64,000 bases of DNA from contig NC_053039.3 of NCBI RefSeq assembly GCF_002575655.3, forward strand, positions 218,507,622 to 218,571,621, given 5' to 3'. The number at the start of each line of letters is the position of its first letter. Position 1 is the first letter of the stretch. Positions 22,001 through 33,300 of the stretch are shown here, in pieces. The notes under the pieces are model-generated. The model did no database searches. It had not been told where the DNA came from and saw only the letters and a program-made list of their open reading frames with translations. Position numbers and translations under genes: made by a program. Origin of the DNA: Aegilops tauschii subsp. strangulata. Its lineage: Eukaryota > Streptophyta > Magnoliopsida > Poales > Poaceae.

Positions 22001-22232
22001 AAGTGATACGTTAGGGTTACGATTCTTACACTCAACTTTGCCGTTGGTGTTGATGGGAATCCACAACCTTGTTGTTACTTCCGCTATTTGGATTGAGGTA
22101 ATAGTATTCACGTTACTTTATACATGTGATTTACCTCTGTTATAAATCCTCGAGTACTCTGTGTGTCAGCATACCGATCCAGGGATGACACTTAAGCACA
22201 AAGACTTGACTGTCTGAGGTCGGGTCGCTACA
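19087..22232 (+). repeat. 3' LTR (3146 bp) of the Tekay-type element
   Basis: It starts TGTAACATCC inside a palindromic run ('aacatccaaaaattc...aattttggaatgtt') and ends GCTACA. The first 740 bp are AT-rich, followed by a very GC-rich block (about 19830-20310) with a TATAAAG box at 20028-20034. Overlapping open frames of 60-148 codons in the GC-rich block on both strands are compositional artefacts. The last 1161 bp match the 5' LTR remnant. Confidence 0.9.
20028..20034 (+). promoter_or_regulatory. TATA box in the Tekay-type LTR
   Basis: TATAAAG in cctcctataaagccgcc, at the start of the GC-rich block. It is the likely promoter core of this long LTR. Confidence 0.55.
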
Positions 22233-23523
22233 TAGGGTGGTATCCTCCTTTGAACGATTCGAGTGGCTTGACTTGGCGCATGTTCACGCATGTAGTTGAA
22301 ACAAAATCAACATAGCCTCCACGATATTTTTGTTCATGGTGATTTATATCCTACTCATGCTTGCACTCATTGTTGAATAATCTTAATGCATGTTCATGAC
22401 TGTTGTCGCTCTCTAGTTGGTCCCTTCCCAGTCTCTTTCTAGCCTTCACTTGTACTAAGCGAGAATACTACTTGTGCATCCACTTCCGTAAAACCCCAAA
22501 GTTATTCCATATGAGTCCACCATACCTTCCTATATGCGGTATTTACCTGCCGTTCCAAGTAAATTTGTATGTGCCAACTCTAAACCTTCAAATGAAATTT
22601 TGTTTTGTATGCTCGAATAGCTCATGTATCAACTAGGGCTGTCTATATCTTCCATGCTAGGTGGGTTATTCTCACGATGAGTGGACTCCGCTCATCACTC
22701 GCGAGAAAATGGCTGGTAACCGGGATGCCCAGTCCCATGCTCAAATCAAATTAAAATAATTGCAAACAAAACTCCCCCAGGATTGTTGTTAGTTGGAGGC
22801 ACCCGTTGTTTCGGGCAAGCCATGGATTGATGCTTGTTGGTGGTGGGGGAGTATAAACTTTACCATTCTGTTTGGGAACCGCCTATAATGTGTGTAGCAT
22901 GGAAGATATCAAGATCTCTTGGTTGTTATGTTGACAATGAAAGTATGCCACTCAAAATATTATTTATCTCTATTTCAAAACTCGAGCTCTGGCATCTCTG
23001 CAAATCCCTGCTTCCCTCTGCGAAGTGCCTATCTATTTACTTTTATGTTGAGTCATCATCCTCTTATTAAAAAGCACCAGTTGGAGAGCACCGCTGTCAT
23101 TCGCATGCATTGCTATTAATTTACATTGAGTATGACTATGACTGGATCTCTTTTACCATGAATTACAAAGTCTAGTCAGTCATTGATCTTCAAGGGTGCT
23201 TTGCATTTATGTTTTGCGGTCTCAGAAAGGGCTAGCGAGATACCACCTTGTTATATCATGTTATGATTGTTTTGAGAAAGTGTTGTCATCTGAGATTTAT
23301 TATTATTTCTCGCTAGTTGATTGTGCCATTGATATGAGTAAACATGAGACCTAAATGTTATTGTGAATATGGTTAGTTCATAATCTTTGCTGAAAACTTG
23401 AATGCTGGCTTAACATATTCGCAACAACAAGATTAAACAGAGTTTGTAAATCTTTTTCTTTCTCACTTTCAGTTTGTCAACTGAATTGCTTGAGGACAAG
23501 CAAAGGTTTAAGCTTGGGGAAGT
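22233..23523 (+). other. Non-coding internal 3' region of the WHAM-like element
   Basis: No gene found; open frames here do not exceed about 80 codons and lack motifs. It ends in 'gcttgaggacaagcaaagg' and the purine tract aagcttggggaag at the LTR boundary. Confidence 0.7.
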
Positions 23524-24907
23524 TGATACGTCTCCAACGTATCTACTTTTGCAAACACTTTTGCCCTTGTTTAGGACTCTAACTTGCATGATTTGAATGG
23601 AACTAACCCGGACTGACGCTGTTTTCAGCAGAATTGCCATGGTGTTATTTTTGTGCAGAAATAAAAGTTCTCGAAATGACCTGAAAATCCACGGAGACAC
23701 GTTTTGGAATTAATGAAAAATATTGGCGAAAGAATCAATGTCAGGGGGCCCACACCCTGTCCACGAGGGTGCAGGGCGCGCCCCCTGCCTCGTGGGCCCC
23801 CTAGGACTCCACTGACCTCAACCCCAACTCCATATATTCACGTTCGGGGAGAAAAAAATCAGAGAGAAGGATTCATCGCATTTTACGATACGGAGTGGCC
23901 GCCAAGCCCTAATCTTCCTCGGGAGGGCTGGTCTGGAATCCGTTCGGGGCTCCGGAGAGGGGAATCTGTCACCATCGTTATCATCAACCATCCTCCATCA
24001 CCAATTTCATGATGCTCACCGCCGTGCGTGAGTAATCCCATCATAGGCTTGCTAGACGGTGATGGGTTGGATGAGATTTACCATGTAATCGAGTTAGTTT
24101 TGTTAGGGTTTGATCCCTAGTATCCATTTTGTTCTAAGATTGGTGTTGCTATGACTTTGCTATGCTTAATGCTTGTCACTAGGGCCCGAGTGCCATGAAT
24201 TCAGATCTGAACCTATTATGTTTTCCTTAATATATGTGAGTTCTTGATCCTATCTTGCAAGTCAATAGTCACCTACTATGTGTTATGATCCGGCAACCCC
24301 GAAGTGACAATAATCGGGACCACTCCCGGTGATGACCGTAGTTTGAGTTCATGTATTCACTAAGTGTTAATGCTTTGGTCCGGTACTCTATTAAAAGGAG
24401 GCCTTAATATCCCTTAGTTTCCAATAGGACCCCGCTGCCACGGGAGTGTAGGACAAAAGATGTCATGCAGGTTCTTTTCCATAAGCACGTATGACTATAT
24501 TCGGAATACATGCCTACATTACATTGATGAACTGGAGCTAGTTCTGTGTCACCCTATGTTATAACTATTGCATGAGGAATCGCATCCGACATAATTATCC
24601 ATCATTGATCCATTTCCTACGAGCTTTTCACATATTGAGCTTTGCTTAGTTACTTTTCCGTTGCCACTGTTACGATTACTACAAAAACTGCTAATGTTAC
24701 TTTTGTTACCGTTACCATTACTTCCATACTACTTTGCTACTAAATACTTTGCTGCAGATATTAAGTCTTTCTGGTGTGGTTGAATTGACAACTCAACTGC
24801 TAATACTTGAGAATATTCTTTGGCTCCCCTTGTGTCGAATCAATAAATTTGGGTTGAATACTCTACCCTCGAAAACTGTTGTGATCCCCTATACTTGTGG
24901 GTTATCA
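23524..24907 (+). repeat. 3' LTR (1384 bp) of the WHAM-like element
   Basis: Begins TGATACGTCTCCAACG and ends 'ttgtgggttatca' (TG...CA). A weak TATATT box lies near 23833. The first 17-20 bases are shared with the Sabrina-like LTR, but the remainder is unrelated, so the two are distinct families. Confidence 0.8.
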
Positions 24908-26419
24908 GGTAACCCCGCGGATGTGCCCCTAGTTCCTTCAAAATTTGGGGTGCAAATTCGCGACTTGCCGATTTCGATCAAGACTAAAGAAATGCGGTGG
25001 ACCCTGGGAGCGAATCTTGGCACCGTCGCTGCGGTGTCACATAAGAACAATAAGATCGTTGACAAGCACCTCCGCATCCAAGTCGGGCACAAGGTGGATG
25101 AGCCTTTGACGAAGTACATTGACACGACTCCCGTCGGCAACACTAACAAGATCCTTTTTATGTTAAATATGAAAAACTCCCTAATTTCTGCTTCTGTTGC
25201 GGCATTGGGCATACCACGGCAAAGTTCTGTGGTGTTCCTAGCGAACAACGGAACAAAACCTTCTCCATCGACATCAAGGTGCCGGCTCCCTGGAAGGAGG
25301 ACTACGCATCAGGATCCTCAGCCCGACGGCTCCTCAACTATGGAGAGCTGCCGAACATGGCGTACAAGGCCAAGCTGCCAGAAAAGGCGGTCAAGGCGGT
25401 GACGACGGCTGTCAAGAACCTGACGATTGCGGCGACGCCGCCGTTTGAGGATAGCTGTGATGATGCAATTCTGGGGTCAGGTGGTTCCCAGGAGGGGAGC
25501 CTCACACTGATTGACGGCATCGCAGACCAAGGCCGGCAGGACACGGAGGCTGGAGGGGTCCAAGGGGGCGCTTCCTAAACCAACTTGGGCGCTCCCGACC
25601 CCCTTTCAGCTGGCGCTGGTGATGTTCACATGGAGGCAGAGGCAGGTGCTGACTTCAGTACAAAAGGAGCTGCTGATGGGATCCTTGGGGCTGCTCTCTA
25701 CACCAACCTGATGGTGTTGTTTTGGTGCACTCATAGGCTGCACCCATAGCTAGCCAATGTACTGATGTGGTGCAAGCATCTGGTACTGCACATGCAGCTA
25801 GGGAGCCTGGGCTGGGCGGCTTGCTCCTGGCTAGACCAAAGGTGACACTGACAGATGGGGGCTCAGCGGGTGGTCTGGTCGTGCGTCCTGTCCGGCTGGA
25901 TGTTGATGATTCGGGTGCTGAGTCAAAATGGGGCCGATGGACAAGATTGTACAAGGAAGAGCAAGTGGAGCGTATTGCTGTACATGGTGTGTGCGCCAAG
26001 CATGTCAAGTTTGGGGTACCCACTCCCCGAACAACGACAACGATTTATCTAGTCGCAAGGTTGCCTATGCTGCTATTCTGGAGAGTACGGCGGCAAGCAA
26101 GAGGCGTTGCTCTGATGACCAAGGCTTAGTTTTCACCATGAATAGCAGTAGCTCTGAGAGTTTAGAGTATAAGAGTGCTAATTATTTTTCTGTTACTTGT
26201 AAAAGAGTGTGTGGTGAGAGAGTTGAGACTGTAGTAGGTGTAGATGGGGGTGTTGTTCATGTAACATGGGAGATGGATGGGGGAGTGGATGAACTTGAGG
26301 ATAGGAGGCGAGAGTCTGTAGGAGAGGAAAAGGAGGAAGGTGGAACAACAAAGGAAGCTACCGGCCCTGGGGCTGCTGGTCAACTGACTTGCACGATTGA
26401 TGATGCCCGTCAGAAGCCA
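24908..26419 (+). pseudogene. LINE ORF1 (nucleic-acid-binding protein), 5'-truncated
   Basis: The first part reads QIRDLPISIKTKEMRW, VDKHLRIQVGHKVDEPL, which matches the central region of plant LINE ORF1 proteins (DUF4283-like). A frame change near 25165 leads to a cysteine motif (CFCCGIGHTTAKFC) resembling the CCHC knuckle, one residue short of the usual spacing. It continues as VPAPWKEDYASGSSARRLL to a stop at 25578. The remaining 840 bp to ORF2 contain short acidic frames (for example 25928-26422) that are probably the decayed C-terminus. The protein would coat LINE RNA. The N-terminus is lost to the WHAM-like insertion. Confidence 0.65.
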
Positions 26420-26451
26420 TGAAAATTCTGAGTTGGAACTGTCGAGGGTTG
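26420..26451 (+). pseudogene. First codons of LINE ORF2 (endonuclease start)
   Basis: The ATG at 26420 encodes MKILSWNCRGL, the standard N-terminus of the plant L1 apurinic endonuclease domain. The Gypsy element then interrupts it; the coding sequence resumes at 43910 after the duplicated ggttg. The start is clear because the downstream domain follows directly once the insertion is removed. Confidence 0.85.
26447..26451. other. Target-site duplication (left) of the 26452-43909 Gypsy element
   Basis: ggttg precedes the LTR start TGTCGGCG and is repeated at 43910-43914 after the LTR end CCGACA. Confidence 0.9.
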
Positions 26452-26852
26452 TGTCGGCGTCCTGGGAACGGGGGTCCCCAGACTTGCCTGCATGTGGCCC
26501 ATGGAGTGGCTCCACTAACGGCCTGGTACGGCCCATCTTCACCAGCAAACACTCAAGACCCCCGCGATGGGCCAAGCCTCGTGAGGCGGACGACACAAGA
26601 CCTCCTCAGGGGCAGCCTCACTAGGCTGGCTCGCGAGGAGCGGAGAGATCAAGCCGTGGGGCACCTCGTGAGGTTCCCGTGACGTGAGCCATGAAGACCA
26701 AGGCCAGGCGGGCGCCAGCGGGCGCAGAGTACTGGTTTCCTCTTTGGTGCTAAAGGAGCAGGCGCAGGCGAGGAGTCCCGAGGCCTCAGGCAAAGGTTTC
26801 CATATCGGTGCAACGAGACCAAGACCAGCAAGACGGAGGTCACCATGGAGCC
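26452..26852 (+). repeat. 5' LTR, first part, of the 26452-43909 Gypsy element
   Basis: Starts TGTCGGCGTCCTGGG and aligns with 43011-43420. It is cut at 26852 by Fatima-like copy 2. Short open frames here are shadows that recur in the 3' LTR. Confidence 0.9.
26848..26852. other. Target-site duplication (left) of Fatima-like copy 2
   Basis: gagcc precedes TGAGGGAG at 26853 and is repeated at 36899-36903. In the intact 3' LTR the same site reads 'cggagcccacgac' once, which confirms the duplication. Confidence 0.95.
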
Positions 26853-27322
26853 TGAGGGAGTCCTGGATGAAGGGGTCCTCGGGTGTCCGTCCCATGTGAC
26901 GTGGGCCGAACTGATGGTCTATGAAGATACAAGACCGAAGACTCTCTCCCGTGTCCGGATGGGACTCTCCTTTGCGTGGATGGCAGGCTTGGTGTTCGGA
27001 TATGTAGATTCCTTTCTCTGTAACCAACTTTGTACAACCCTAGTCCCCTCCGATGTCTATATAAATCGGAGGGTTTAGTCCGTAGAGGCAATCATAATCA
27101 TACAGGCTAGACTTCTGGGGTTTAGTCATTATGATCTCATGGTACATCAACTCTTGTAATACTCATATTCATCAAGATCAATCAAGCAGGAAGTAGGGTA
27201 TTACCTCCATAGAGAGGGACCGAACCCAGGTAAACATCGTGTCCCCTGTCTCCTATTACCATCGGCCTTAGACGCACAGTTCGGGACCCCCTACCCGAGA
27301 TCCGCCAGTTTTGACACCGACA
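26853..27322 (+). repeat. 5' LTR (470 bp) of Fatima-like copy 2
   Basis: Runs from TGAGGGAGTCCTGG to TTTTGACACCGACA. TATA box TATATAAAT at 27058-27066. The internal sequence attggtgctttcattgag follows at once; it is where the primer site should be, but I cannot assign a tRNA to it. Confidence 0.9.
27058..27066 (+). promoter_or_regulatory. TATA box in Fatima-like 5' LTR
   Basis: TATATAAAT, conserved as TATATAAA at 36634-36641 in the 3' LTR. Likely promoter core of the genomic transcript. Confidence 0.65.
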
Positions 27323-27369
27323 TTGGTGCTTTCATTGAGAGTTCCGCTATGACGTCGAAGATAGCATTG

Positions 27370-28461
27370 ATGGCTCGCCTTGTTATCAAGGACAGTATCA
27401 CCTCCGGAGGAGCCCTGGCCTCAGGCCAAACCGTCCGACTCGGAGGCTTTACCATGACCGCCCGTCCGGCCGTTAAGCCGACGATGACTTCTCGGGTCAT
27501 CATAAATCGCCTCCGTGTTGACTCCGAATACTCCAAACGGATGGATCCGACAGAGTTGTCGTCTTTAAACGAACTCTTGGATCGCATCGCCGCCTTGGGG
27601 GTCGCTACAGACTACGATCGGATTGGGCTTAAACCCGATCAGAGAGAAATCAAATCTCCGCCGATCACCCATCAGTTAGCGGTAGTAGAGGAGCAAAACA
27701 GCAACTCTTCCTCTATGTTGAGGACGAACTATGTTTGGATTTCTGAGCTCGAAGAGTCGGATACCTGTCTGCAGAACGACACGCCCTGTCCTCCGAACCT
27801 AGAATCGGACGGTGGGCCTGAAAAATCAGTTGATATCCCGGAGCCCGAACTATTAAGCTCGGAAGTTTCTCAAACTCCGGATCCCAAATTGGGTCAGGGT
27901 TCGGATTTAAAGCCACCCACCCACCCAGATATACGCGATATCATGTACATACGACAGTAGTCTCAGGAAATAGTCCATCACTTTTGGGCCAGATTCCTCC
28001 TTGTCAAAGACAAGATTAAAGATTGCCGCGACAAAGACGCGATCTCAGTATTCTGCAATAATTGCACGGACGAAGGAATCCTCAACGCCGTCAACCGCCA
28101 TCGCATATTACACTTCGCTGACTTGGCAACCATAGCACAGAAGTACCGCGTAATGGAAAGCGCCTGGAAAACTCAGGCAGCTCGCTGGGAACCACCGGTT
28201 CCCACTCAACCCCTCGTCCGGGCAAAAATGATGCACCCTCGCGGGGCACCCGACCCAATAGTAAAGAAATCTAAGCCCATCACGGGGCGTGGAACCGTTC
28301 TGGAGGGATGGCTCGATAGGCCATGCAAAATACACACAACACCGGATACCATACCAACCCACAACCTTAGAACATGTTGGATACTCCGGCAAGTGGCCAA
28401 GAGCGGCGAGGATATATATCCTCACCAAAAATACCTCCGAGCAACACCCCCCGAAAGATGA
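27370..28461 (+). pseudogene. gag protein, Fatima-like copy 2
   Basis: I choose the ATG at 27370 (MARLVIKDSITSGG) because it matches the start in copy 1; an ATG at 27349 is in the same frame. A stop at 27958-27960 (tag) replaces the Q of the conserved SQETVHYF block. The sequence beyond it continues the gag domain (HHFWARFLLVKD, CNNCTDEGILNAV) to MATIAQKYRVMESAWK and a basic tail, ending at 28461. The overlap with the next frame in 28289-28461 suggests that a programmed or mutational frame change originally joined gag to protease. The protein would form the virus-like particle. Confidence 0.75.
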
Positions 28462-29107
28462 CGACCTCAGAGTATTGATGGTATTTGAGACTTTCGCTTC
28501 AAACAATCGGCGCAAAAGGGCCCTCGGCGACCTCGCCGAAGTCTGCCAAGTCACAACAATAAACCCCTGGAACAACACGGCCATAACTTTTAATGCCAGT
28601 GACGAACCAAAATTCAGGACAGTCCGGGCACCAGCCGCCTTGGTCCTCAATCCAATTGTGGACGGCTTTCGGCTCACCAAAGTGCTCATGGATGGTGGCA
28701 GCGGACTAAACCTCATCTACGAGGACACACTCAACAAAATGGAAATAGACAGGAGCCTCATCGAGCAAAGTAGCACGACCTTCCGAGGAATCATTCCCAG
28801 TCGGGAGGTGCGATGCGCGGGAAAAATCACACTCGACGTGGTATTCGGCACGCCGGAGAATTATCGGTCCGAAGAGATAACCTTCCAAGTGGCCCCTTTC
28901 AACAGTGGATATCACGCCCTATTGGGGCGAGATGCATTTACACGCTTCCAAGCTATACCTCATTATGGGTACATGAAGCTCAAGATGCCCGGGCCCAATG
29001 GTATTATCACTCTTGCCAGTGATCCGGACATAGCACTCCGTGCCGAAAACAAAACCGCATCCCTGGCCTCGAGGCACTGTCTGAAGCCCTCGCGGTCGAA
29101 TAGTTAA
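28462..29107 (+). pseudogene. Aspartic protease region, Fatima-like copy 2
   Basis: The frame (open from 28289) contains FETFASNNRRKRALGDLAEV, PAALVLNPIVDGFRLTKVLM and the protease signature DGGSGLNLIY. Next come the C-terminal protease block HALLGRDAFTRF and KLKMPGPNGIITL. The DGG triad replaces the usual DTG/DSG, as in copy 1 and in the neighbouring Gypsy (IDGGAGLN), so this appears to be a lineage feature rather than a mutation. It ends at a frameshifted stop at 29107. Confidence 0.8.
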
Positions 29108-29328
29108 CCGCACTACGCTCCACGGTCGATAGGGACGACGTAATCCTGGACAAGCGACCCAAATCCACCTCCTTTAAACCAGCAGATGAAATAGTCAAAT
29201 TTCAAGTCCACCTGACGGACCCCAAGAAGACAGCCTCCATCGGGGCACAGCTGGACCAAGCGGTTGACGCCGCGCTACGAGAGTTCCTGCACGACAACTG
29301 GGACATATTCACCTGGCACCTTTCTGAT

Positions 29329-31621
29329 ATGCCAGGAATTCCACGCAGGTTGGCCGAACACATCCTCAATATATTGAAGGGATATAAACCGGTCAAGCAA
29401 ACACTGCGGCGCTTTTCCGAACCCAAACGACACGCTATGGGGAAGGAGCTAGCCAAGTTAATCAAGGCCGGATTCATCAGAGAAATAAAACACCCAGACT
29501 GGCTAGCAAACCTGGTGATGGTGCCAAAGAAGGATAAATCCTGGCGCCTATGCGTCGATTTCAAAGACCTCAACAAGGCCTGCCCTAAGGATCCCTTCCC
29601 CTCCCTCACATCGATCAGATTAAACTGCATGACACGACTCACTGTGTTTCCTCGACGCATACTCCAGATACCATCAAATCAAAATGAAGGAGTCCGACCA
29701 AGCCACAACGGCATTCATTACCCCATATGGGCCATTCTGCTTCAACACTATGCCCTTCGGACTTAAAAACGCTGGCGCCACCTACCAACGCATGATTCAA
29801 ACATGCCTGGAGAAACAGATCGGCAAGACAGTTAGAGCATATGTGGATGACGTCGTCATCAAAACTAGGCATGTTGAGTCATTGATAGATGATCTGTGTC
29901 TCACATTCGACAACCTCCGTACATATGACATCAAGATCAATCCGGAAAAGTGTGTTTTCGGCGTTCCCGCTGGAAAACTGCTGGGCTTCATCGTCTCCAA
30001 TAGAGGAATTGAGGCAAATCCAGCCAAAATCCGAGCTTTGTCACAATTGGCTACACCAACAGACCTTAAACAGGTCCAAAAACTAGCCGGATGTGTGGCA
30101 GCTTTAAGCCGCTTTATCTCCAGACTAGGAGAAAAAGCATTGCCACTTTATCGCCTTCTCCGACGCACCGACCACTTCGAGTGCACAGATGCGGCAACGG
30201 GCGGACTAGAAGAGATAAAGGATCTTTTAGCGAGCAACCCAATCCTGGCTGCGCCGAACGTCGGTGAACCCATGTTATTATACATCTCGACAACACACCA
30301 GGTGGTGAGCGCGGGGCTCGTCGTCGAGCGAGAGGAGGACGGACACAAATTCCCACTTCAGAAACCGGTATACTACGTATCCACTGTCCTCACACCATGC
30401 AAATCCCGGTACCCTCATTACCAAAAGATAGCATACGCGGTCTTCATGGCATCCCGGAAGCTACGGCACTACTTTCAAGAGTGCTCGATCACGATAACTT
30501 CCAAAGTACCACTCAATGACATAATAAACAACCGCGATGCCACAGGCCGGATTGCCAAGTGGGCCATTGAGCTCCTTCCATTCGACATAACATACAAACC
30601 GCACCGAGCCATTAAATCCCAAGTACTGGCGGACTTCGTCGCCGAATGGACAGAGGCCGAATTCCCTAAAGAGTACGACACATATTCCAACTGGGTCATG
30701 CACTTCGATGGTACCAAAATGCTGGCGGGCTTAGGAGCGGGCGTTGTCTTAACGTCCCCCACTGGAGACACAGTTCAGTACGTACTCCAAATATTATACA
30801 CATACTCCAACAATGCAGCCGAATACGAGGCCTTATTGCATGGTCTTCGGATGGCTGTCTCCATGGGCATACAACGCCTAGAGGTGCGCGGGGATTCAAA
30901 CCTCGCAATATCCCAAATAAATGGAGATTTCGACGCCAAAGATCCAAACATGGCGGCATATCGTAACGCCGTTCTCAAAATGTCAGCTCAGTTCGAGGGG
31001 CTCGAGTTTCATCATGTGGCTCGAGAAAGTAATCAAGCCGCGGATGTCCTTGCCCGCATCGGCACCAAGCGTGACCGCATCCCGCCTAACATATTCCTGG
31101 AAAGGCTCTTCAAGCCATCCGTGGTGTGGCAAGAGGAGAGCGGCAACACCAGTCCAGATCCAATTATACCCCCAGATTCCAAGCACAATACCGATATCAT
31201 CGAGGGCTCAGCCACCGAAATAACACCATCGGCCCATCTTATCATGGCAGTAATTGCCCCATGGACCGAACCCTTCTTGGCCTACCTTAATAGGCGAGAG
31301 CTCCCTGAGGATCAGAATGAGGCTCGCTGCATTTTCCGGCGCTCGAAAGCCTACAAGGTCCATGGCGGAGAGCTCTACAAGAAAAGCGCTACCGGAGTAC
31401 TTCAAAGATGTATCTCCGAAGAAGACGGACGGCCGCTCTTGGCTGAAATTCATGCCGGTCTTAGTGGTCACCACGCCGTGGCTCGGGCCCTTGTAAGTAA
31501 GTCCTTCCGTACAGGTTTCTATTGGCCGACGGCCCGAGCAGATGCACAGGACCTTGTCCAACGTTGTGTCGGATGCCAGCTTTTCGCCAATCAAAGCGAT
31601 ATGCCACCCACCACTCTATAA
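29329..31621 (+). pseudogene. Reverse transcriptase, RNase H and start of integrase, Fatima-like copy 2
   Basis: The first frame (29329-29766) holds FIREIKHPDWLANLVMVPKK and LCVDFKDLNK, then loses frame near 29600-29690 within the LDAYSGYHQI block. The second frame (29684-31621, 645 codons) carries PFGLKNAGATYQRM, the catalytic YVDD in RAYVDDVVIK, the thumb (GIEANPAKIRAL) and RNase H (MHFDGTKMLAGLGAGV, AAEYEALLHGLRM, GDSNLAISQI, HHVARESNQAADVLAR). Next come the intact linker that copy 1 lost to insertion, and the integrase zinc finger (HHAVARAL ... RCVGCQL). A stop at 31619-31621 (taa) cuts it inside integrase. Apart from that frameshift and stop it is well preserved. Confidence 0.9.
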
Positions 31622-32496
31622 ACAATCCCCATTACTTGGCCTTTTGCGGTCTGGGGGCTTGATATGGTCGGACCCCTTAAAGGAGGAATCCATAAGAAAA
31701 AATATCTGCTGGTCATGGTAGATAAATTCACCAAGTGGACAGAGGCCAAACCAGTTAAAACGGCCAAAGCCGCACCAGTGATAGACTTCATATCCGGTGT
31801 TGTGCACCGTTATGGCGTCCCACACAGCATCATCACCGATAACGGCTCCAATTTTACAGCCGATGAGGTGAAAGCCTAGTGTGCTAACCTGGGCATTAAG
31901 CTCGATTACGCCTCCATCTATCATCCACAAACAAACGGTCAAGTCGAACGAGCTAATGGTCTTATTATGAGTGGCATTAAGCCTAGACTAGTGCGGTCTT
32001 TGAAAGAATAAGACAAGCACTGGGTTGAGGAGCTAGACTCCGTACTCTGGGGGCTGCGGACCACGCCCAATCGCACTACCGGATACACACCTTTCTTCAT
32101 GGTGTACGGCGCAGAGGCTGTGTTGCCCTGCGACATTATTCATGACTCACCTCGAGTGCGCATGTATGAAGAGAGAGAGAGGCCGAGCTTGATCGACAGG
32201 ACAGCTTAGATGCCCTGGAGGAGGAGCGCGACGTCGCAAAAGCCCGTTCCGCATTTTATCAACAGCAGGCTTGCAGATATCAAAGCAGAGAAGTGCAGGC
32301 CAAGACTTATAACGTTGGCGAACTCGTTCTACGCTTGCCAGAGAAGAAAAAGGACAAACTCAAGCCCAAGTGGGAGGGTCCCTTCATCGTAGATGAAGTT
32401 CTCACTGGAGGAGCGTACCGCCTGCGTGATGCATCGGACAACCGCTTAGAGCCGAACCCGTGGAATGCCGCCAGACTCCGAAGATTCTACGCCTAG
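31622..32496 (+). pseudogene. Integrase core and C-terminus, Fatima-like copy 2
   Basis: Continues the integrase: GLDMVGPLKGG, TDNGSNFTADE, a stop at 31877-31879 (tag for W), YHPQTNGQVERANG, a second stop near 32010 (SLKE* for SLKES), then LRTTPNRTTGYTPFFMVYG. A frame change near 32165 precedes the C-terminal part (AKTYNVGELVLRLPEKKKDK ... RRFYA), which ends at 32496. At least three lesions make it inactive. The motif order matches copy 1. Confidence 0.85.
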
Positions 32497-33300
32497 AGAC
32501 GGACTCTTTGTTCGTCTTCTTCTCCCTTTGTTTCCATTAATTTTTCCTCTCTTTAACTTTTCTTCTAGCTTTGAGCTCTTGTGCGGCTAAATCGCACACC
32601 TATGACGTACACATCCTTAAATATGTACGCCCATAATACCTGGGGGCTTCTTGTACAGAAGCTTATCATTATTTTTCGAGCATCAAGCTCACCACATATG
32701 TCTCTTTTCCTCATATGTACCTTTTTCGCCATTATATGCATCGCTATGACTTAAGTTTTGGCCAAGATGGGTTGCCTGGCTCCTGTGCTTATGCCCTACG
32801 TTCCCATTTGTTCGGCTAGGGCATAAAGGGAGCACCTCTGCAATTGTTACTGCCGGGTCATCCGGACGTGTACCTCAGACTGGATGAAGCCAAAAGCTAG
32901 CGTTCTTAAGGGAATATTCGGTCGGCGGACTAAAGACGTTTTACACTCATTACACTATGAACCCCCAGATGTCACGTATACTGCGATTTTTCAATCACAG
33001 TTCGGGCATGCACACTAACACATGTTCACCCAGGGAAAGGAACCCTTAACGGAACTATTCTCCCTGGAAGATGTTTCTTACATTCACAATGTAATATAAC
33101 ATAGCTAGCCGGATACAACTTGTCTGTTCAAGCAACTATGACCCCTATGCCTGGTTTCCATGCATACCCCGGTCTATATTGCCGCTCTGGTATTCGGAAA
33201 CATTCCGCACCTTCGGGTCCGGAGGTCGATGCGAAAAGGTCTGCCATGACAATTGTTTTACAATCCGGCTAGGGACAATTATGTCAATTGAAGTACATAG
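32497..33300 (+). other. Non-coding tail between pol and the antisense gene, Fatima-like copy 2
   Basis: About 800 bp without a gene. It corresponds on the opposite strand to 948-1682 in copy 1. It separates the sense pol stop (32496) from the stop of the convergent antisense gene (33301), so it would contain the 3' ends of both transcripts. Confidence 0.7.

Larger units (their letters stand above)
14343..22232 (+). mobile_element. Tekay/Del-type Gypsy element with gag but no pol (5' LTR truncated at the insertion site)
   Basis: The 3' LTR (19087-22232, 3146 bp) is complete. Of the 5' LTR only the last 1161 bp (14343-15503) is in the window, because Fatima-like copy 1 inserted into it and the rest lies off the left edge. 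A tRNA-iMet primer site, a coiled-coil open frame, a gag with several zinc knuckles and a purine tract follow in order. The pre-LTR text 'ctcgaggacgagattcattttaagggtgg' matches the pol-end/PPT region of Tekay-type chromoviruses, yet no protease, RT or integrase is present. The element sits in the WHAM-like internal region with likely TSD taggg (22233-22237). Confidence 0.8.
22233..24907 (+). mobile_element. Right end of a WHAM-like Gypsy retrotransposon
   Basis: 1291 bp of internal sequence (22233-23523) and a complete 3' LTR (23524-24907) are visible. The Tekay-type element has split the internal region, so the left part lies off the window. The LTR is inserted in LINE ORF1: LINE coding resumes at 24908, and ggtaa (24908-24912) is the likely target-site duplication. 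The name is from memory of the LTR start TGATACGTCTCCAACG followed by the 'cttttgcaaacacttttg' segment. Confidence 0.75.

Noticed and set aside
25655..26596. Minus-strand frames of 122-144 codons opposite LINE ORF1
   Set aside because: No domain and no promoter; part overlaps the Gypsy LTR start, so it spans an insertion junction and cannot be ancestral.
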